DNA of 64,000 nt, from NCBI RefSeq assembly GCF_000012365.1, contig NC_007650.1:1736001-1800000 (forward strand). Direction: 5' to 3'. This document shows positions 16,559-25,779 of this stretch, piece after piece. Origin of the DNA: Burkholderia thailandensis E264. GTDB taxonomy: Bacteria > Pseudomonadota > Gammaproteobacteria > Burkholderiales > Burkholderiaceae. The position numbers and the translations under genes were made by a program. A model generated the notes under the pieces. The model ran no database searches, was not told the origin of the DNA, and was given only the letters and a program-made list of their open reading frames with translations. Every line of letters begins with the position of its first letter. Position 1 is the stretch's first letter.

Positions 16559-18052
16559 CTATTCGATACGCGCGCCGGATAATGCGGGCGGACGCGCACT
16601 CACCCAATCGCGCTCCTTCTCGTATGCATGCGCGAGTTGCAGCACGGCGAAATCGTCGCGCGGCCGGCCGATCAGTTGCATGCCCATCGGCAACCCCACC
16701 ACGTTGAACCCGACCGGCACGCTGATCACGGGGCAGCCGGCGAGCGTCCACGGCACGACCGTTTCCATCCAGCGATGATAGGTGTCCATCGCACGCCCGG
16801 CGATCGTCCGCGGCCAGCGAAGGTCGACGTCGAACGGAAAGACCTGCGCGGTCGGCGCCGCAATGTAGTCGTAGCGCTCGAAGAACGTCGCGAGCGCCTG
16901 ATACCACGCGCTGCGCGCCGCGCTCGCCTCGTAGATATCGACCGCGCCGAGCGCGAACAGGCCCTCCACTTCGTAGACCGCCTCCGGCTTCAGCAGCGCG
17001 CGCCGCGACGGCTCGCGATAATGCATCAGCAGACTCCCGCCGGAGAGGAGATGGCGGTGCGCGAGCCACGTCTGCCAGATTCGCTCGGGGGAAAATGCCG
17101 GCAGCGCCGCGTCGACGTCGCAGCCGATCGCGCGCAACGCGTCGAAGCTCGCCTCGCACAGCTCGAGCACACCCGCCTCCATGGCGAGATACCCGTTCCA
17201 GTCGCCGACCCATGCGATTCGCTTGCCTCGCAAGTCGGCATCGAGCGACTGCGCGAAGCGCTGCGGGTCCTCGGCGAGCGACAGCGGATCGCGCCGGTCA
17301 TAGCCCGCCTGAATCGCGAGCAGTTGCGCGACGTCGACGACCGTGCGCCCCATCGGCCCTTCGGTGCCGAGTTGCTGGACGAACACGTCGATGCTCGGCC
17401 AGCGCGGCACGCACCCTTGCGACGGTCGAAATCCGTAGACGTTGCAGAACGCGGCCGGATTGCGCAGCGAGCCGCCGAAGTCGCTTCCGTCGGCGACAGG
17501 CAGCATCCGCGCCGCGAGCGCGGCCGCCGCGCCGCCGCTGCTGCCGCCCGCGCTCTTCGTCAGATCGTACGGATTGCGCGTCGCGCCGTAGACCTCGTTG
17601 AACGTGTGCGAGCCCAACCCGAACTCGGGCGTGTTCGTCTTGCCGATGAACACCGCGCCCGCCGCGCGCATCCGCTCGACGACGATCGCGTCCACCGACG
17701 GCGTCATCGTGCGAAAGATCGGCGAACCGAGCGTCGTCACGATGCCCTTCGTCATCGCAAGATCCTTCGGCGCCTGCGGCATGCCGTGCAGCCAGCCCGC
17801 ATACTCGCCGCGCGCGAGCGCCGCATCCTTCTGCGCAGCCTCGGCAAGCAGCACGTCCGGTTCGCGCAGCGCGACGATCGCGTTGACGTCGCCGTTCACG
17901 CGTTCGATGTGCGTGAGATACGCACGCATCGTCTCGACGCACGACACGTCCTTGCGCCGGATTGCCGCGGCGAGCGCATGCGCCGGCATGCCCACGAGCG
18001 GATCGGACGGCATGGACGGCGAGCGGGGCGATGGAGAAATGCGTTCGGACAT
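16559..18052 (-). CDS. Amidase signature family hydrolase (second copy)
   Basis: 497-aa amidase. The triad elements are Lys in [10 protein letters not shown] near residue 95, the SAGGSSGG signature near residue 168, and the nucleophilic Ser in [14 protein letters not shown] near residue 191. The start at 18052 has CGGAG upstream; a longer frame to 18079 adds nine residues. It is only distantly similar to the amidase at 7992 (different spacing, a larger C-terminal half), so this is not a recent duplication. It stands alone between the Lrp gene and a long AT-rich promoter region. Confidence 0.9.
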   Translation of the reverse strand: MSERISPSPRSPSMPSDPLVGMPAHALAAAIRRKDVSCVETMRAYLTHIERVNGDVNAIVALREPDVLLAEAAQKDAALARGEYAGWLHGMPQAPKDLAMTKGIVTTLGSPIFRTMTPSVDAIVVERMRAAGAVFIGKTNTPEFGLGSHTFNEVYGATRNPYDLTKSAGGSSGGAAAALAARMLPVADGSDFGGSLRNPAAFCNVYGFRPSQGCVPRWPSIDVFVQQLGTEGPMGRTVVDVAQLLAIQAGYDRRDPLSLAEDPQRFAQSLDADLRGKRIAWVGDWNGYLAMEAGVLELCEASFDALRAIGCDVDAALPAFSPERIWQTWLAHRHLLSGGSLLMHYREPSRRALLKPEAVYEVEGLFALGAVDIYEASAARSAWYQALATFFERYDYIAAPTAQVFPFDVDLRWPRTIAGRAMDTYHRWMETVVPWTLAGCPVISVPVGFNVVGLPMGMQLIGRPRDDFAVLQLAHAYEKERDWVSARPPALSGARIE

Positions 18053-18562
18053 GCGTGGCTCCGTGTGAACCGGCGGCAAAACGGCCTGCGGTGCGCCGGC
18101 GCGGCGCTGCGCCGCGGGTGGCAGGAATGTCGACGATTATATAAACGCCGCGGTTCGCGCTGCGTCGCCACCCCGGCTACCGCGGCCGCACGCCGAACCT
18201 GCCGCGCCGCAACAAGTCAAGGACGCGATTTGGATACCGCGTCAACCGGCGCGCCGCACCCGCCATCTCAGCGCCGCAATGCACGTGGCGATGCGTGGCG
18301 ACGGCCCCACGCCGCAGCACTCGATCGAGCCGTGCACCGTACATCGGCGCCGGCATCCCGGCGCGAAGCACCCGAACGATCCGAATCGGTTGCCAATCGA
18401 CCCGTCCCTTTATGCGCATAAACTTATATTTCTTATATTTTTTATAAGGCGAGCGCGGGATGAGTGTTTACGACATTTTTATGCCGCCCCCGAATTTCTT
18501 TAGACCATGCCGACGCGGGCGCGACTAGCCTACCGTCATTGCGTTACCGAACAGGTTTTCTC
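18053..18562. promoter_or_regulatory. 510-base divergent intergenic region with AT-rich promoter core
   Basis: No gene is seen between the amidase and the universal stress gene. At 18415-18450 there is an AT-rich block containing TTATATT, TTATATTTTTTATAA and a TATAAGG word, the lowest-GC stretch nearby. It is 110-145 bases before the stress-protein ATG and is the likely promoter area. No exact -35/-10 pair is claimed. Confidence 0.4.
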
Positions 18563-18997
18563 ATGCTCAAACTCCTGGTTCCCGTCGGTCATTCGCAGCG
18601 TTCGCTGCAGGCCGTGCGGCACGCCGCCTTCCTGTATCACGAGCGATGCGCATCCGAAGTCGTGCTCGTCAACGTGCAGCCCCCGCTCGAATCCACCCGC
18701 CTCGAGGCCTTCCACTCGCTCGCGAAGCTCCGTCAGATCGAGCGCGATTTTTCGGAAGGCGAACTCGCCCAAGCCATCGGCATCCTCAAGGACGCCAACG
18801 TCAAATATTCGGTCTCGATGAAAGTCGGCCCGATCGCCGACACGATCGCCGCATGCGCGACCGAGAACGGCTGCGACGAGATTGTCGTCGTCGCCCCGCG
18901 CCGCGACCCCGTCCACGCGCTCGCCCACTTCTTCCATCGCAGCATTCTCGATCGCCTCGTGCGCATCGCGAGCGTGCCCGTCACCGCCGTCCGCTGA
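18563..18997 (+). CDS. Universal stress protein (UspA family)
   Basis: 144-aa single-domain Usp. It begins MLKLLVPVGHSQRSLQAV and ends in a SVPVTAVR strand. The ATP-binding GxxGHxx(9)G(S/T) signature of nucleotide-binding Usps is replaced by APRRDPVHALAHFFHRS, so it is probably of the non-ATP-binding type. The start is placed at 18563 because the family begins exactly there; the frame extends 33 codons upstream without family similarity. It is transcribed alone from the AT-rich region before it. Confidence 0.85.
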   Translation: MLKLLVPVGHSQRSLQAVRHAAFLYHERCASEVVLVNVQPPLESTRLEAFHSLAKLRQIERDFSEGELAQAIGILKDANVKYSVSMKVGPIADTIAACATENGCDEIVVVAPRRDPVHALAHFFHRSILDRLVRIASVPVTAVR

Positions 18998-19172
18998 ATC
19001 GCGCAGCGACTTGCCACGATTCGGCGGACGGGCCGGCTCGCACATCGAACGGCCGTCTGTCACGCCGACGCGTCCGCACAAAACGCACATCGGCGCCACG
19101 ATGGGCGCCGATGCGTACCGATACATGCCGACGTTGCGGTCTCGGGCCGGCTCGCGCCGGCCCGCCGCGAGA

Positions 19173-20003
19173 CTACCGCCGCTCGCCGGCCACGTCGATC
19201 CTGACGCGCCGGTCCGGCGCGAGGCATGCGATCGCCTCGGCCGAATGCCCGTCGGGACAGCCGTTGCTCACCGGATCGGCCTTGCCGAGCCCCTGCGCGA
19301 CGATCAGATTCCCGGGCAGGCCGCGCGTCGTCAAATATTCGCGAATCGCCTCGGCCCGCGCGAGCGACAGTTGACGGTTGTACGTGTTCGTGCCGAGCCG
19401 GTCGGTATAGCCCGTGACCCGTACCGAGCGGATGTGCTGGTATTGCTGCTCCAGCGTGGCCGCGATCCGGTCCAGCTCCGCGCGCCCGGCCGGCAGCAGG
19501 TCGCGCAGCGCCGATTTGTCGAACGGGAACAGCAACTGGTAATCGAGTGTGAACTGCTTCACGTCATCGCGCGGCGCCGTCTGCACGGCGGGCGCCGGCT
19601 TCGGGCCGTCGGCGAGCGCCTTGCACGCCGAATCTTTCCAGTACGTCGACTTCACGCGATAGCGATCGTCATACTGGATCTGGTACTGGCACGTCACGAC
19701 GTCGCTCGCCCCCGGGCCCGTGCGGAAATTGAACACGTAGTTCCACACGTGCACGCCGATGATGCCTTCGCTGAAATGCGGCTCGCCGATCAGCGCATAG
19801 ACCTGGTTCTTGTCGAGACCGGGCCCGATCTGGCGCAGATTCTCGGCATTCACGAACGTGCCTTCCTTCAGCCACGCGCTGTCGCGCGCCGGGAAGCCGA
19901 CCGAGCCGTCCGGTGCGGTCTTCGGCGCCATCCCGCATCCCGCCAGCAGCGCCCCGAAGATCCCGGCGGCCGCCACATATTTCGATATCCTGTTCATTTT
20001 CAT
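19173..20003 (-). CDS. Outer-membrane lipoprotein with SmpA/BamE-like and OmpA-like domains
   Basis: 276-aa lipoprotein. The lipobox is L-A-G-C near residue 22 after a short hydrophobic signal. The first domain (about 50-120: ENLRQIGPGLDKNQVYALIG, HVWNYVFNF) resembles the SmpA/OmlA (BamE) fold. The second (about 150-270: DKSALRDLLPAGRAELDRIA, VTGYTDRLGTNTYN, LSLARAEAIREYL) is an OmpA/MotB peptidoglycan-binding domain. ATG 20003 has AAGGAA upstream. It starts 59 bases after the trimeric autotransporter gene on the same strand and is probably co-transcribed. The combination suggests a periplasmic helper that anchors to peptidoglycan and assists folding or insertion of the adhesin; that role is inferred. 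Confidence 0.85.
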   Translation of the reverse strand: MKMNRISKYVAAAGIFGALLAGCGMAPKTAPDGSVGFPARDSAWLKEGTFVNAENLRQIGPGLDKNQVYALIGEPHFSEGIIGVHVWNYVFNFRTGPGASDVVTCQYQIQYDDRYRVKSTYWKDSACKALADGPKPAPAVQTAPRDDVKQFTLDYQLLFPFDKSALRDLLPAGRAELDRIAATLEQQYQHIRSVRVTGYTDRLGTNTYNRQLSLARAEAIREYLTTRGLPGNLIVAQGLGKADPVSNGCPDGHSAEAIACLAPDRRVRIDVAGERR

Positions 20004-20062
20004 ATTGGATTCCTTATCGTCCCCACGGACGGCCGTACGCCGGCCGCCGTACGCCACTCGCG

Positions 20063-22558
20063 TCACCACTGATAGCCTGCCCCGAGCACCGCGCCCGTGC
20101 CGCCGCGCGTGCTGGTCGTGAGCGAGCCCTTGTACAGCCACTTGCCGTTCTCGGAAATCGTCGATACACCGAGCGCGAAGCCTTGCTGCCCTTGCCACGT
20201 CGAGCCCGCGATCGCGACCATGCTCTTGCCCGGCGCGGTCGGCTGCGGCAAGCCTGCCACCGCCATCGCCGCCGCCACGCCGCCGTTCATCTCGCGCCGC
20301 AGATGGTCGACCTTCTGATCCGTGTACTGATTCGCCTGGCCGACCGCATTGCCGATGCCGCTGTTCAACTGGTTCACGTTCACCGCATCGGTGCCGTTCA
20401 CGCCCGGCGCGACATTCGAGATCGTCCGCTCGTTGCCGACCGAGCCGACCGACACCGTATTCGGCGCGCTCGCGACCGAATTGGCGCCGAGCGCGACCGA
20501 GTTGTTGCCGGACGCCGACGCGCCGTCGCCGATCGCGACGCTGTTCGCGCCGGACGCGACGCTGCCGCTGCCCGCGGCGGTCGAGCCGATGCCGCTCGCC
20601 ACGGGCGGCGTGTAGGTCGACGGATTGCCCGTGATCCACTGGCCCGACACGTTCTGCCCGGTGTTGTTTCCATTGCCCCCGTTGCTGCCCGAGTTCGAGC
20701 CGTTCGTGATGTTCTGGATCGACTGGTTCAGCTGCGCGATCGCGCCTTGCAGCTGGCCGACGTTCACCGCGTCCGTCGCCTGCGTGCCCGCCGCGACGTT
20801 GGTGATCTGGCGCAGCGATCCTTCGAGGCCGACCGATACCGCGCCGAATGCGGTCGTGAAGCTGCCGCCCGTGATCGGATCGGTGTACGTGCCGGCCGCG
20901 CGATTCGCCACCGACCCGGCGCCGAGCGCGACGCCGCCCGCGGTGTTGACCGATGCGTTCGCGCCGAGCGCGAGCGATCGTCCGCCCGTCGCCTGCGCGC
21001 CGCTGCCGAGCGCGACGTCGCCCGAGACCGCCGGATTGCCGCTCACGCCCGCCGTCGCGTTCGTGCCTTCGGCGATCGAATCGTTGCCGTAGGCGAGCGC
21101 GGCCGGCCCGACTGCGACGCTGTCAGTGCCCGCCGCCGTCGAATCGGGCAAGGTCGAATTCGCGTGGAAGTACTTGATCCCGCCGCCGTTCACCGCGTTG
21201 TCGATCGTGCTCGCGACCGCATACAGCTGGCTGCCGTTGACGGCGTCCGTCGACGTCGGCGTGATGCGCCCCGCCGCGACGTTCGTGATCTGGCGCTCGG
21301 CACCGGGTGCGCCGACGCTGACGACGCTCGTCGGATTCGCCCCTGCGAAGCCGGACAGGGTCAGCTGGCCGCCCGACGTCGTCGTGATCGTCGCGCTGCT
21401 GGTCGGGTTCGCCGCCGCAACCGTCGTACCGTTGCCAAGCGCGACCGAACCGTCGAGACCCGAGCCGATCGTCACGTTGCTGCCGAGCACGAACGCATTG
21501 TTCGCGTTGATCGTGTTGTTGTTGCCGAACGAATACGAACCCGTGCCCGTGACCGTCGACGGATCGCCGAACGCACCGGCGTTCGCGCCCGACACGACGT
21601 TGCCCGTGCCGATGCTGATCGACTGGCTGCCCGTTGCCTGCGCGCCGGAACCAATCGCGACGGCGTTGATGCCGCTTGCGCTCGCATAGCCGGACAGCGC
21701 GGTCGCGTTATTGACGCTCGTCGCGCCGCCGATCGCCACCGCGCCTTGCGCGGTCGCCTCGGCGCCGCCGCCGACCGCGACGGCGCCCGCACCCGACGCC
21801 TTCGAATACGAGCCCAGCGCGTTCGCGTAATACGCGGACGACGCGGCGCCTTCGCCCAGCGCCACGGCGCCGCTCGCCGTCGCGCTCGTGTAGCCGCCGA
21901 ACGCATTCGGCGCGGACACGTGCAGCGGATCGCTGTTGTCACCCTGCGCGATCGAGTTAGCGCCGATCGCGATCGTGCCGATGTCTTCGCGGCCGGGGAT
22001 CGATTGCCCCATGTCCTTCAGCGCCTGCGCGTTCGTGCCGATCGCGATGCTGAAGTCCGGCAGCGCCCGTGCGCTCGCACCGAATGCATTGCTGCCGTCG
22101 CCGGCTGCTTCCGCATAGGCGCCGAGCGCGGTGCCGATGCGCCCCTTCGCGGTCGCGTGATCGCCGTAGGCGGAGCTGCCCTCGCCGTTCGCATACGCGT
22201 AGTTGCCGACCGCCGTTCCGTACAGCAGCGCGCCCGCGCTGAAGGCCGGGTTGTAGAACGCCCACGAGCCGGTATTGCCGCCGGGGCCGGCATAGGCGTT
22301 AAAGCCCGCCGCATAGCTGACCTGCGCCACCGCGTCGGCCGCGATCCCGCCCATCGCCGCGCTCACCGCAAGCGACATCAGGCCGAGCTTCGCCCATGAC
22401 GGGCGCGACCGGCCCGAGGCCGCATGACGCGCGGCGACGCCGGACGCCGCCGTGACGACTCGCGTCGTCGGACCCTTGCCATTCGATCCGGCAAATTCGG
22501 AAACCGCAATCAATTGGCCTCGCACCCGACTCCAGACAACATTGTAGATTTTGTTCAC
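20063..22558 (-). CDS. Trimeric autotransporter adhesin (YadA/Hia type)
   Basis: 831-aa trimeric autotransporter (type Vc secretion). It starts with GTG (22556-22558), and the first residues MNKIYNVVWSRVRGQ match the extended signal peptide region (ESPR). A signal peptide ends near ADAVAQ (residue 79). The passenger carries many 14-residue YadA-head repeats (A-G-x-x-S-x-A-x-G motifs) and Hia-type neck segments (GAPGAERQITNVAAG, TDAVNGSQL, TDAVNVGQL). The C-terminal 75 residues form the YadA anchor (FALGVSTISENGKWLYKGS, ending GAGYQW). It would form surface fibres used for adhesion or autoaggregation. From memory of gene order it may correspond to BpaE of B. pseudomallei; I could not verify this. 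Confidence 0.92.
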   Translation of the reverse strand: MNKIYNVVWSRVRGQLIAVSEFAGSNGKGPTTRVVTAASGVAARHAASGRSRPSWAKLGLMSLAVSAAMGGIAADAVAQVSYAAGFNAYAGPGGNTGSWAFYNPAFSAGALLYGTAVGNYAYANGEGSSAYGDHATAKGRIGTALGAYAEAAGDGSNAFGASARALPDFSIAIGTNAQALKDMGQSIPGREDIGTIAIGANSIAQGDNSDPLHVSAPNAFGGYTSATASGAVALGEGAASSAYYANALGSYSKASGAGAVAVGGGAEATAQGAVAIGGATSVNNATALSGYASASGINAVAIGSGAQATGSQSISIGTGNVVSGANAGAFGDPSTVTGTGSYSFGNNNTINANNAFVLGSNVTIGSGLDGSVALGNGTTVAAANPTSSATITTTSGGQLTLSGFAGANPTSVVSVGAPGAERQITNVAAGRITPTSTDAVNGSQLYAVASTIDNAVNGGGIKYFHANSTLPDSTAAGTDSVAVGPAALAYGNDSIAEGTNATAGVSGNPAVSGDVALGSGAQATGGRSLALGANASVNTAGGVALGAGSVANRAAGTYTDPITGGSFTTAFGAVSVGLEGSLRQITNVAAGTQATDAVNVGQLQGAIAQLNQSIQNITNGSNSGSNGGNGNNTGQNVSGQWITGNPSTYTPPVASGIGSTAAGSGSVASGANSVAIGDGASASGNNSVALGANSVASAPNTVSVGSVGNERTISNVAPGVNGTDAVNVNQLNSGIGNAVGQANQYTDQKVDHLRREMNGGVAAAMAVAGLPQPTAPGKSMVAIAGSTWQGQQGFALGVSTISENGKWLYKGSLTTSTRGGTGAVLGAGYQW

Positions 22559-23090
22559 TCAATATCCCCTGTGAATTCAATTCGCACGGGCCGTCAGCAG
22601 GGTCATTTCCGAATGCGAAGTCCGCAGGACATCGCCGCCGAATACGAAATCATGCATCGCGATTAACTGTCAAAACCATTTATACGATTTCCCCAGCATC
22701 AATCGCAAACCCCGATCACGCCTCGCAGGCAGGGATATTAATAACTTTCCACTCCGTCAAACTTCAAATACTCAAAAACAGTAATCCATCGAACACTGCG
22801 GAAAGAATGTGAAAAGTGTAATCCAGCGAACATTACGCAAAGATTCGCACAATCCAATTCCGATTCACCAGTAAATGTTTTAAACCGGCCATTAATAAAT
22901 CCCGAAAATACGACTTAGCGAATCCACGCGGAGGAGCGCCCGCGGCCGGCCGACGCCGAACCGCCGGATGCATCGGCGGACGCAACCGATGCATCTTTTC
23001 CGCCGCATTCCAAATGCACGCGCATAAAAAAACGGCCCGGAATATCCGGGCCGTTTCTGCCGCGCCACCGAACGTTGCGAAAATGCCGCG
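22559..23090. other. 532-base AT-rich intergenic region with imperfect direct repeats
   Basis: No gene is seen between the adhesin start and the MFS stop (the two genes are on the same strand). Two imperfect copies of a roughly 29-base word begin at 22781 and 22818 (GTAATCCATCGAACA and GTAATCCAGCGAACA), offset by 37 bases. An inverted repeat GATGCATCGG-N9-CCGATGCATC lies at 22967-22995, followed by TTTT on the plus strand. The terminator of the catabolic operon is at 23026-23057. The direct repeats are 220-260 bases upstream of the adhesin start codon. Confidence 0.6.
23026..23057 (-). terminator. Rho-independent terminator of the aromatic catabolic operon
   Basis: Read on the minus strand, an AAACGGCCCGG arm pairs with CCGGGCCGTTT across a short AT loop and is followed by a run of T. 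It starts 34 bases after the MFS stop codon, the last gene of the operon. Confidence 0.85.
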
Positions 23091-24497
23091 CTATGCCTCG
23101 AGTTTCTCGAGCACCTGCCCTTTTGTCTCGATGCCGACGAAATGCACGGTCAGCGCGGCAATGAGCGGCACCGCCGCGAGCAAATAGAACGCCGGGCTCA
23201 GATCGCCGCCGACGATCGCGTGCGGCACCACCATCGGCGCGACGAACGACGCAAGCTTCAGCCACGCGCTGCCGAGCCCGCAGCCGGCCGCGCGAATGCT
23301 CGTCGGATACTGCTCGGGCGTGTACACGTAGGACGTGATGAAGCCCGACGCCATCAGGCCGAGCGCGAACGAGCAGAACGTCGCGACGACGTACACCGAC
23401 GACGCGTGATAGATCCCCGCGAACACGAGCGACAGCGCGCAGAGCACGAACGACCACACGATCACCGGCTTTCGGCCGACCGCGTCGACGGCAAGCGCCG
23501 AAACGAGCGAGCCCACGACGCCCATCACCGAGCCGATCACCGCGAGATTCAGCGCGAGCTGCAGCGGCGCGTGATAGAAGTCCTTGTAGATCGTCGGCAG
23601 CCAGGTCGAGAGCCCGTACTGGATGAACCCGCACGTGGCCCACAGCGTCGCGACCGCGAGCGTGCGCTTCAGATACGCGGGCCCGAACAGGTCGATCATG
23701 CGGCGCTTCGGATGGCTGCGCACGAGTGCGTCGAATTCGCTCGCGTGCGCGACGGGCGGCAGCGGGCCTTTCACCGAGGATTCGAACACGTGCAACGCGC
23801 GCCCCGCGTCATCGAGCCGCCCGCGCGACGCGAGCCAGCGCGGCGATTCCGGCACGAGCCGCACGAGCACGAGCGCGAGCAAGAGCGGCATTCCGCCGAT
23901 GAAGTACATCACCTCCCAGCCGAAGCGCGGCACGAGCCATGCGCCGAGCGCCATCGACGCGAGCAGGCCGATCGGAAACACGATCTCGTACAGCAGCACG
24001 AAGCGCCCGCGCCCGTGCGCGCGCGTGATTTCGTTGATGTAAGTCGCGGCGACCGGCAACTCGCCGCCAAGGCCAAGCCCCTGAACGATCCGCAGCAACA
24101 CGAATGCTTCGAATGTCGAAGCGAATCCGCACGCAATGCTCGTCACGCCGATCACGGCCGAACTCCACGCGATCGCGCGCACGCGGCCGTGCTTTTCCGC
24201 GAGCGCCGGAAACAGGAACGCGCCGAGCAACTGCCCGATCGCGCCGGAGGCGATCAGCATCCCGACCTGATTCGGCGACAGCCCCCATTTGTGGATCAGC
24301 AGCGGCAGCGTCGCCGCGATCGTGATCACGTCGAAGCCGTCGAAGAAGGTCGCGGTGCCGATCAGCACGCGCGCGCGGATCTGCATCGCGTTCGCGGGCA
24401 GCCGCTCGAGGCGTGCGATGATCGCTCCGGGTGTCGCGGCGCCCGCCGCCGCGGCGGCCGCGGGCGAGCCCGCGATCGCGGTTTCCAGTGTGCTCAT
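23091..24497 (-). CDS. MFS transporter, aromatic acid/H+ symporter type
   Basis: 468-aa, 12-helix major-facilitator protein most like the AAHS family (4-hydroxybenzoate/benzoate importers). The typical opening is present (RARVLIGTATFFDGFDVITIA in helix 1), as is the FPALAEKHGRVRAI loop between helices 2 and 3. A large cytosolic loop follows helix 6 (PKRRMIDLFGPAYLKRT). ATG 24497 has GGAGGA about 9 bases upstream. It begins 34 bases after the ferredoxin-reductase gene and is the last gene of the operon, with a terminator right behind. It probably imports the aromatic substrate of the pathway. Confidence 0.88.
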   Translation of the reverse strand: MSTLETAIAGSPAAAAAAGAATPGAIIARLERLPANAMQIRARVLIGTATFFDGFDVITIAATLPLLIHKWGLSPNQVGMLIASGAIGQLLGAFLFPALAEKHGRVRAIAWSSAVIGVTSIACGFASTFEAFVLLRIVQGLGLGGELPVAATYINEITRAHGRGRFVLLYEIVFPIGLLASMALGAWLVPRFGWEVMYFIGGMPLLLALVLVRLVPESPRWLASRGRLDDAGRALHVFESSVKGPLPPVAHASEFDALVRSHPKRRMIDLFGPAYLKRTLAVATLWATCGFIQYGLSTWLPTIYKDFYHAPLQLALNLAVIGSVMGVVGSLVSALAVDAVGRKPVIVWSFVLCALSLVFAGIYHASSVYVVATFCSFALGLMASGFITSYVYTPEQYPTSIRAAGCGLGSAWLKLASFVAPMVVPHAIVGGDLSPAFYLLAAVPLIAALTVHFVGIETKGQVLEKLEA

Positions 24498-24531
24498 GCG
24501 TGTGTTCTCCTCCATGTAGTCGTTCTCGTGG

Positions 24532-25779
24532 TCAGGCAAGCGCCCTTGTCGTATCCGCCAGCGCGGCGACGTCGATCGCGCGCCCTTGATTCATCCATTT
24601 GCGCGCGAGCTTCAGCTCGCGCGCCGAGTTGATCGCGATCACGCCGCGCAGCGCGCCGTGCGTTACGAAGAACAGCGTCGCGCGTTTGGCCGCGATGTCG
24701 CCGCGAACGACGAGTTGCGCGTCCGCGGGCAGATCGCCGAGGATCTGCAGGTTCACGTCGTATTGATCGGACCAGAACCACGGAATCTCCGCATACGGCG
24801 CACGCACGCCCAGCACTGCCTTCGCAGCCGCAATCGCCTGGTTCTGCGCGTTCGCCCACGATTCGAGCCGCACGCGGCGCTTGAGCCATGCGTTCGGATG
24901 GTTCGCGACGTCGCCGCACGCGAAGATCGCCGGATCGCTCGTCGCCCCGTATTCGTCGACGACGATGCCGTCGTCGACGTGCAAGCCCGCTTCGGTCGCG
25001 AGCGACGTGTTGAGCGCGAGACCGATCCCCGCGACCGCGAAGTCGGCGTCGACGGCGGTGCCGTCGGCAAGCGTCGCGCGCACGCGGTTCGCGTCGGCGG
25101 GATGCGCGCCGAGCGACGCGAGCGACGCGTTCAGCCGTATGTCGACGCCGTTCGCGCGGTGCAATTCGAGCAGGAAGTCGGACACCGCGCCCGGCACCGA
25201 ACGCGCGCAAAGGCGCGGCGCGCCCTCGACGACGACCGCGTCGACGCCGAGCTTGCGCGCGGTCGCCGCCACTTCGAGCCCGATCCAGCCGCCGCCGATC
25301 ACAAGCACGCGGCGGCTCGCGCGCAGCCGCTCGCCGAGCGCAACCGCTTCATCGAGCGTGCGCAGATAGTGAAGACGAGGCGTTGCGACGATCGCATCCG
25401 GCAGACGTCGCGGCGCGCCGCCGGTCGCGATCACGAGCCTGTCGTATTCGATCTCGCGGCCCGACGCGGCGCGCACGACGCGCCGCGCGCGATCGATCGA
25501 CACCGCGCGCTCCGGCTGCCACGCTTCGACGCCGAGCGCGCCGAATTCGTCGGGCTGCACGACGCGCACGGTCGAGATGTCGGCCTCGCCCGCGAGCACC
25601 GCCTTCGACAGCGGCGGCCGCTCGTACGGCAGATGCGCTTCGTCCGCGATCATCACGATGCGTCCGGCAAAGCCCTCGCCGCGCAATGTCTTCATCACCC
25701 AGCCCGCCGCCTGCCCGCCGCCGATCACGACGACGGTGCGCGGCGCGGCGCTCGCATCGGCACTCGCTTGCTCAGTCAT
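24532..25779 (-). CDS. Ferredoxin reductase component of a Rieske oxygenase
   Basis: 415-aa FAD/NADH oxidoreductase of the BphA4/rhodocoxin-reductase type. FAD motif VVVIGGGQAAG is near residues 16-26, PYERPPLSK near residue 51, the NADH motif VLVIGGGWIGLE near residue 150 and the FAD-closing segment IFACGDVANHPN near residue 270. It would pass electrons from NADH to the Rieske ferredoxin (36055-36372) and on to the oxygenase (34640-35707). Its start overlaps the extradiol dioxygenase stop by eight bases. Separation of reductase from ferredoxin and oxygenase by nine genes is unusual, but the continuous operon supports the pairing. Confidence 0.88.
   Translation of the reverse strand: MTEQASADASAAPRTVVVIGGGQAAGWVMKTLRGEGFAGRIVMIADEAHLPYERPPLSKAVLAGEADISTVRVVQPDEFGALGVEAWQPERAVSIDRARRVVRAASGREIEYDRLVIATGGAPRRLPDAIVATPRLHYLRTLDEAVALGERLRASRRVLVIGGGWIGLEVAATARKLGVDAVVVEGAPRLCARSVPGAVSDFLLELHRANGVDIRLNASLASLGAHPADANRVRATLADGTAVDADFAVAGIGLALNTSLATEAGLHVDDGIVVDEYGATSDPAIFACGDVANHPNAWLKRRVRLESWANAQNQAIAAAKAVLGVRAPYAEIPWFWSDQYDVNLQILGDLPADAQLVVRGDIAAKRATLFFVTHGALRGVIAINSARELKLARKWMNQGRAIDVAALADTTRALA

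Noticed and set aside
19913..22399. 828-codon open frame on the plus strand
   Set aside because: It is a shadow of the repetitive adhesin gene on the other strand; its apparent repeats mirror the YadA-head repeats.
22967..22995. GATGCATCGG inverted repeat as a terminator
   Set aside because: The T-run is on the plus strand, where no gene ends, and the strong minus-strand terminator at 23026-23057 already serves the operon.
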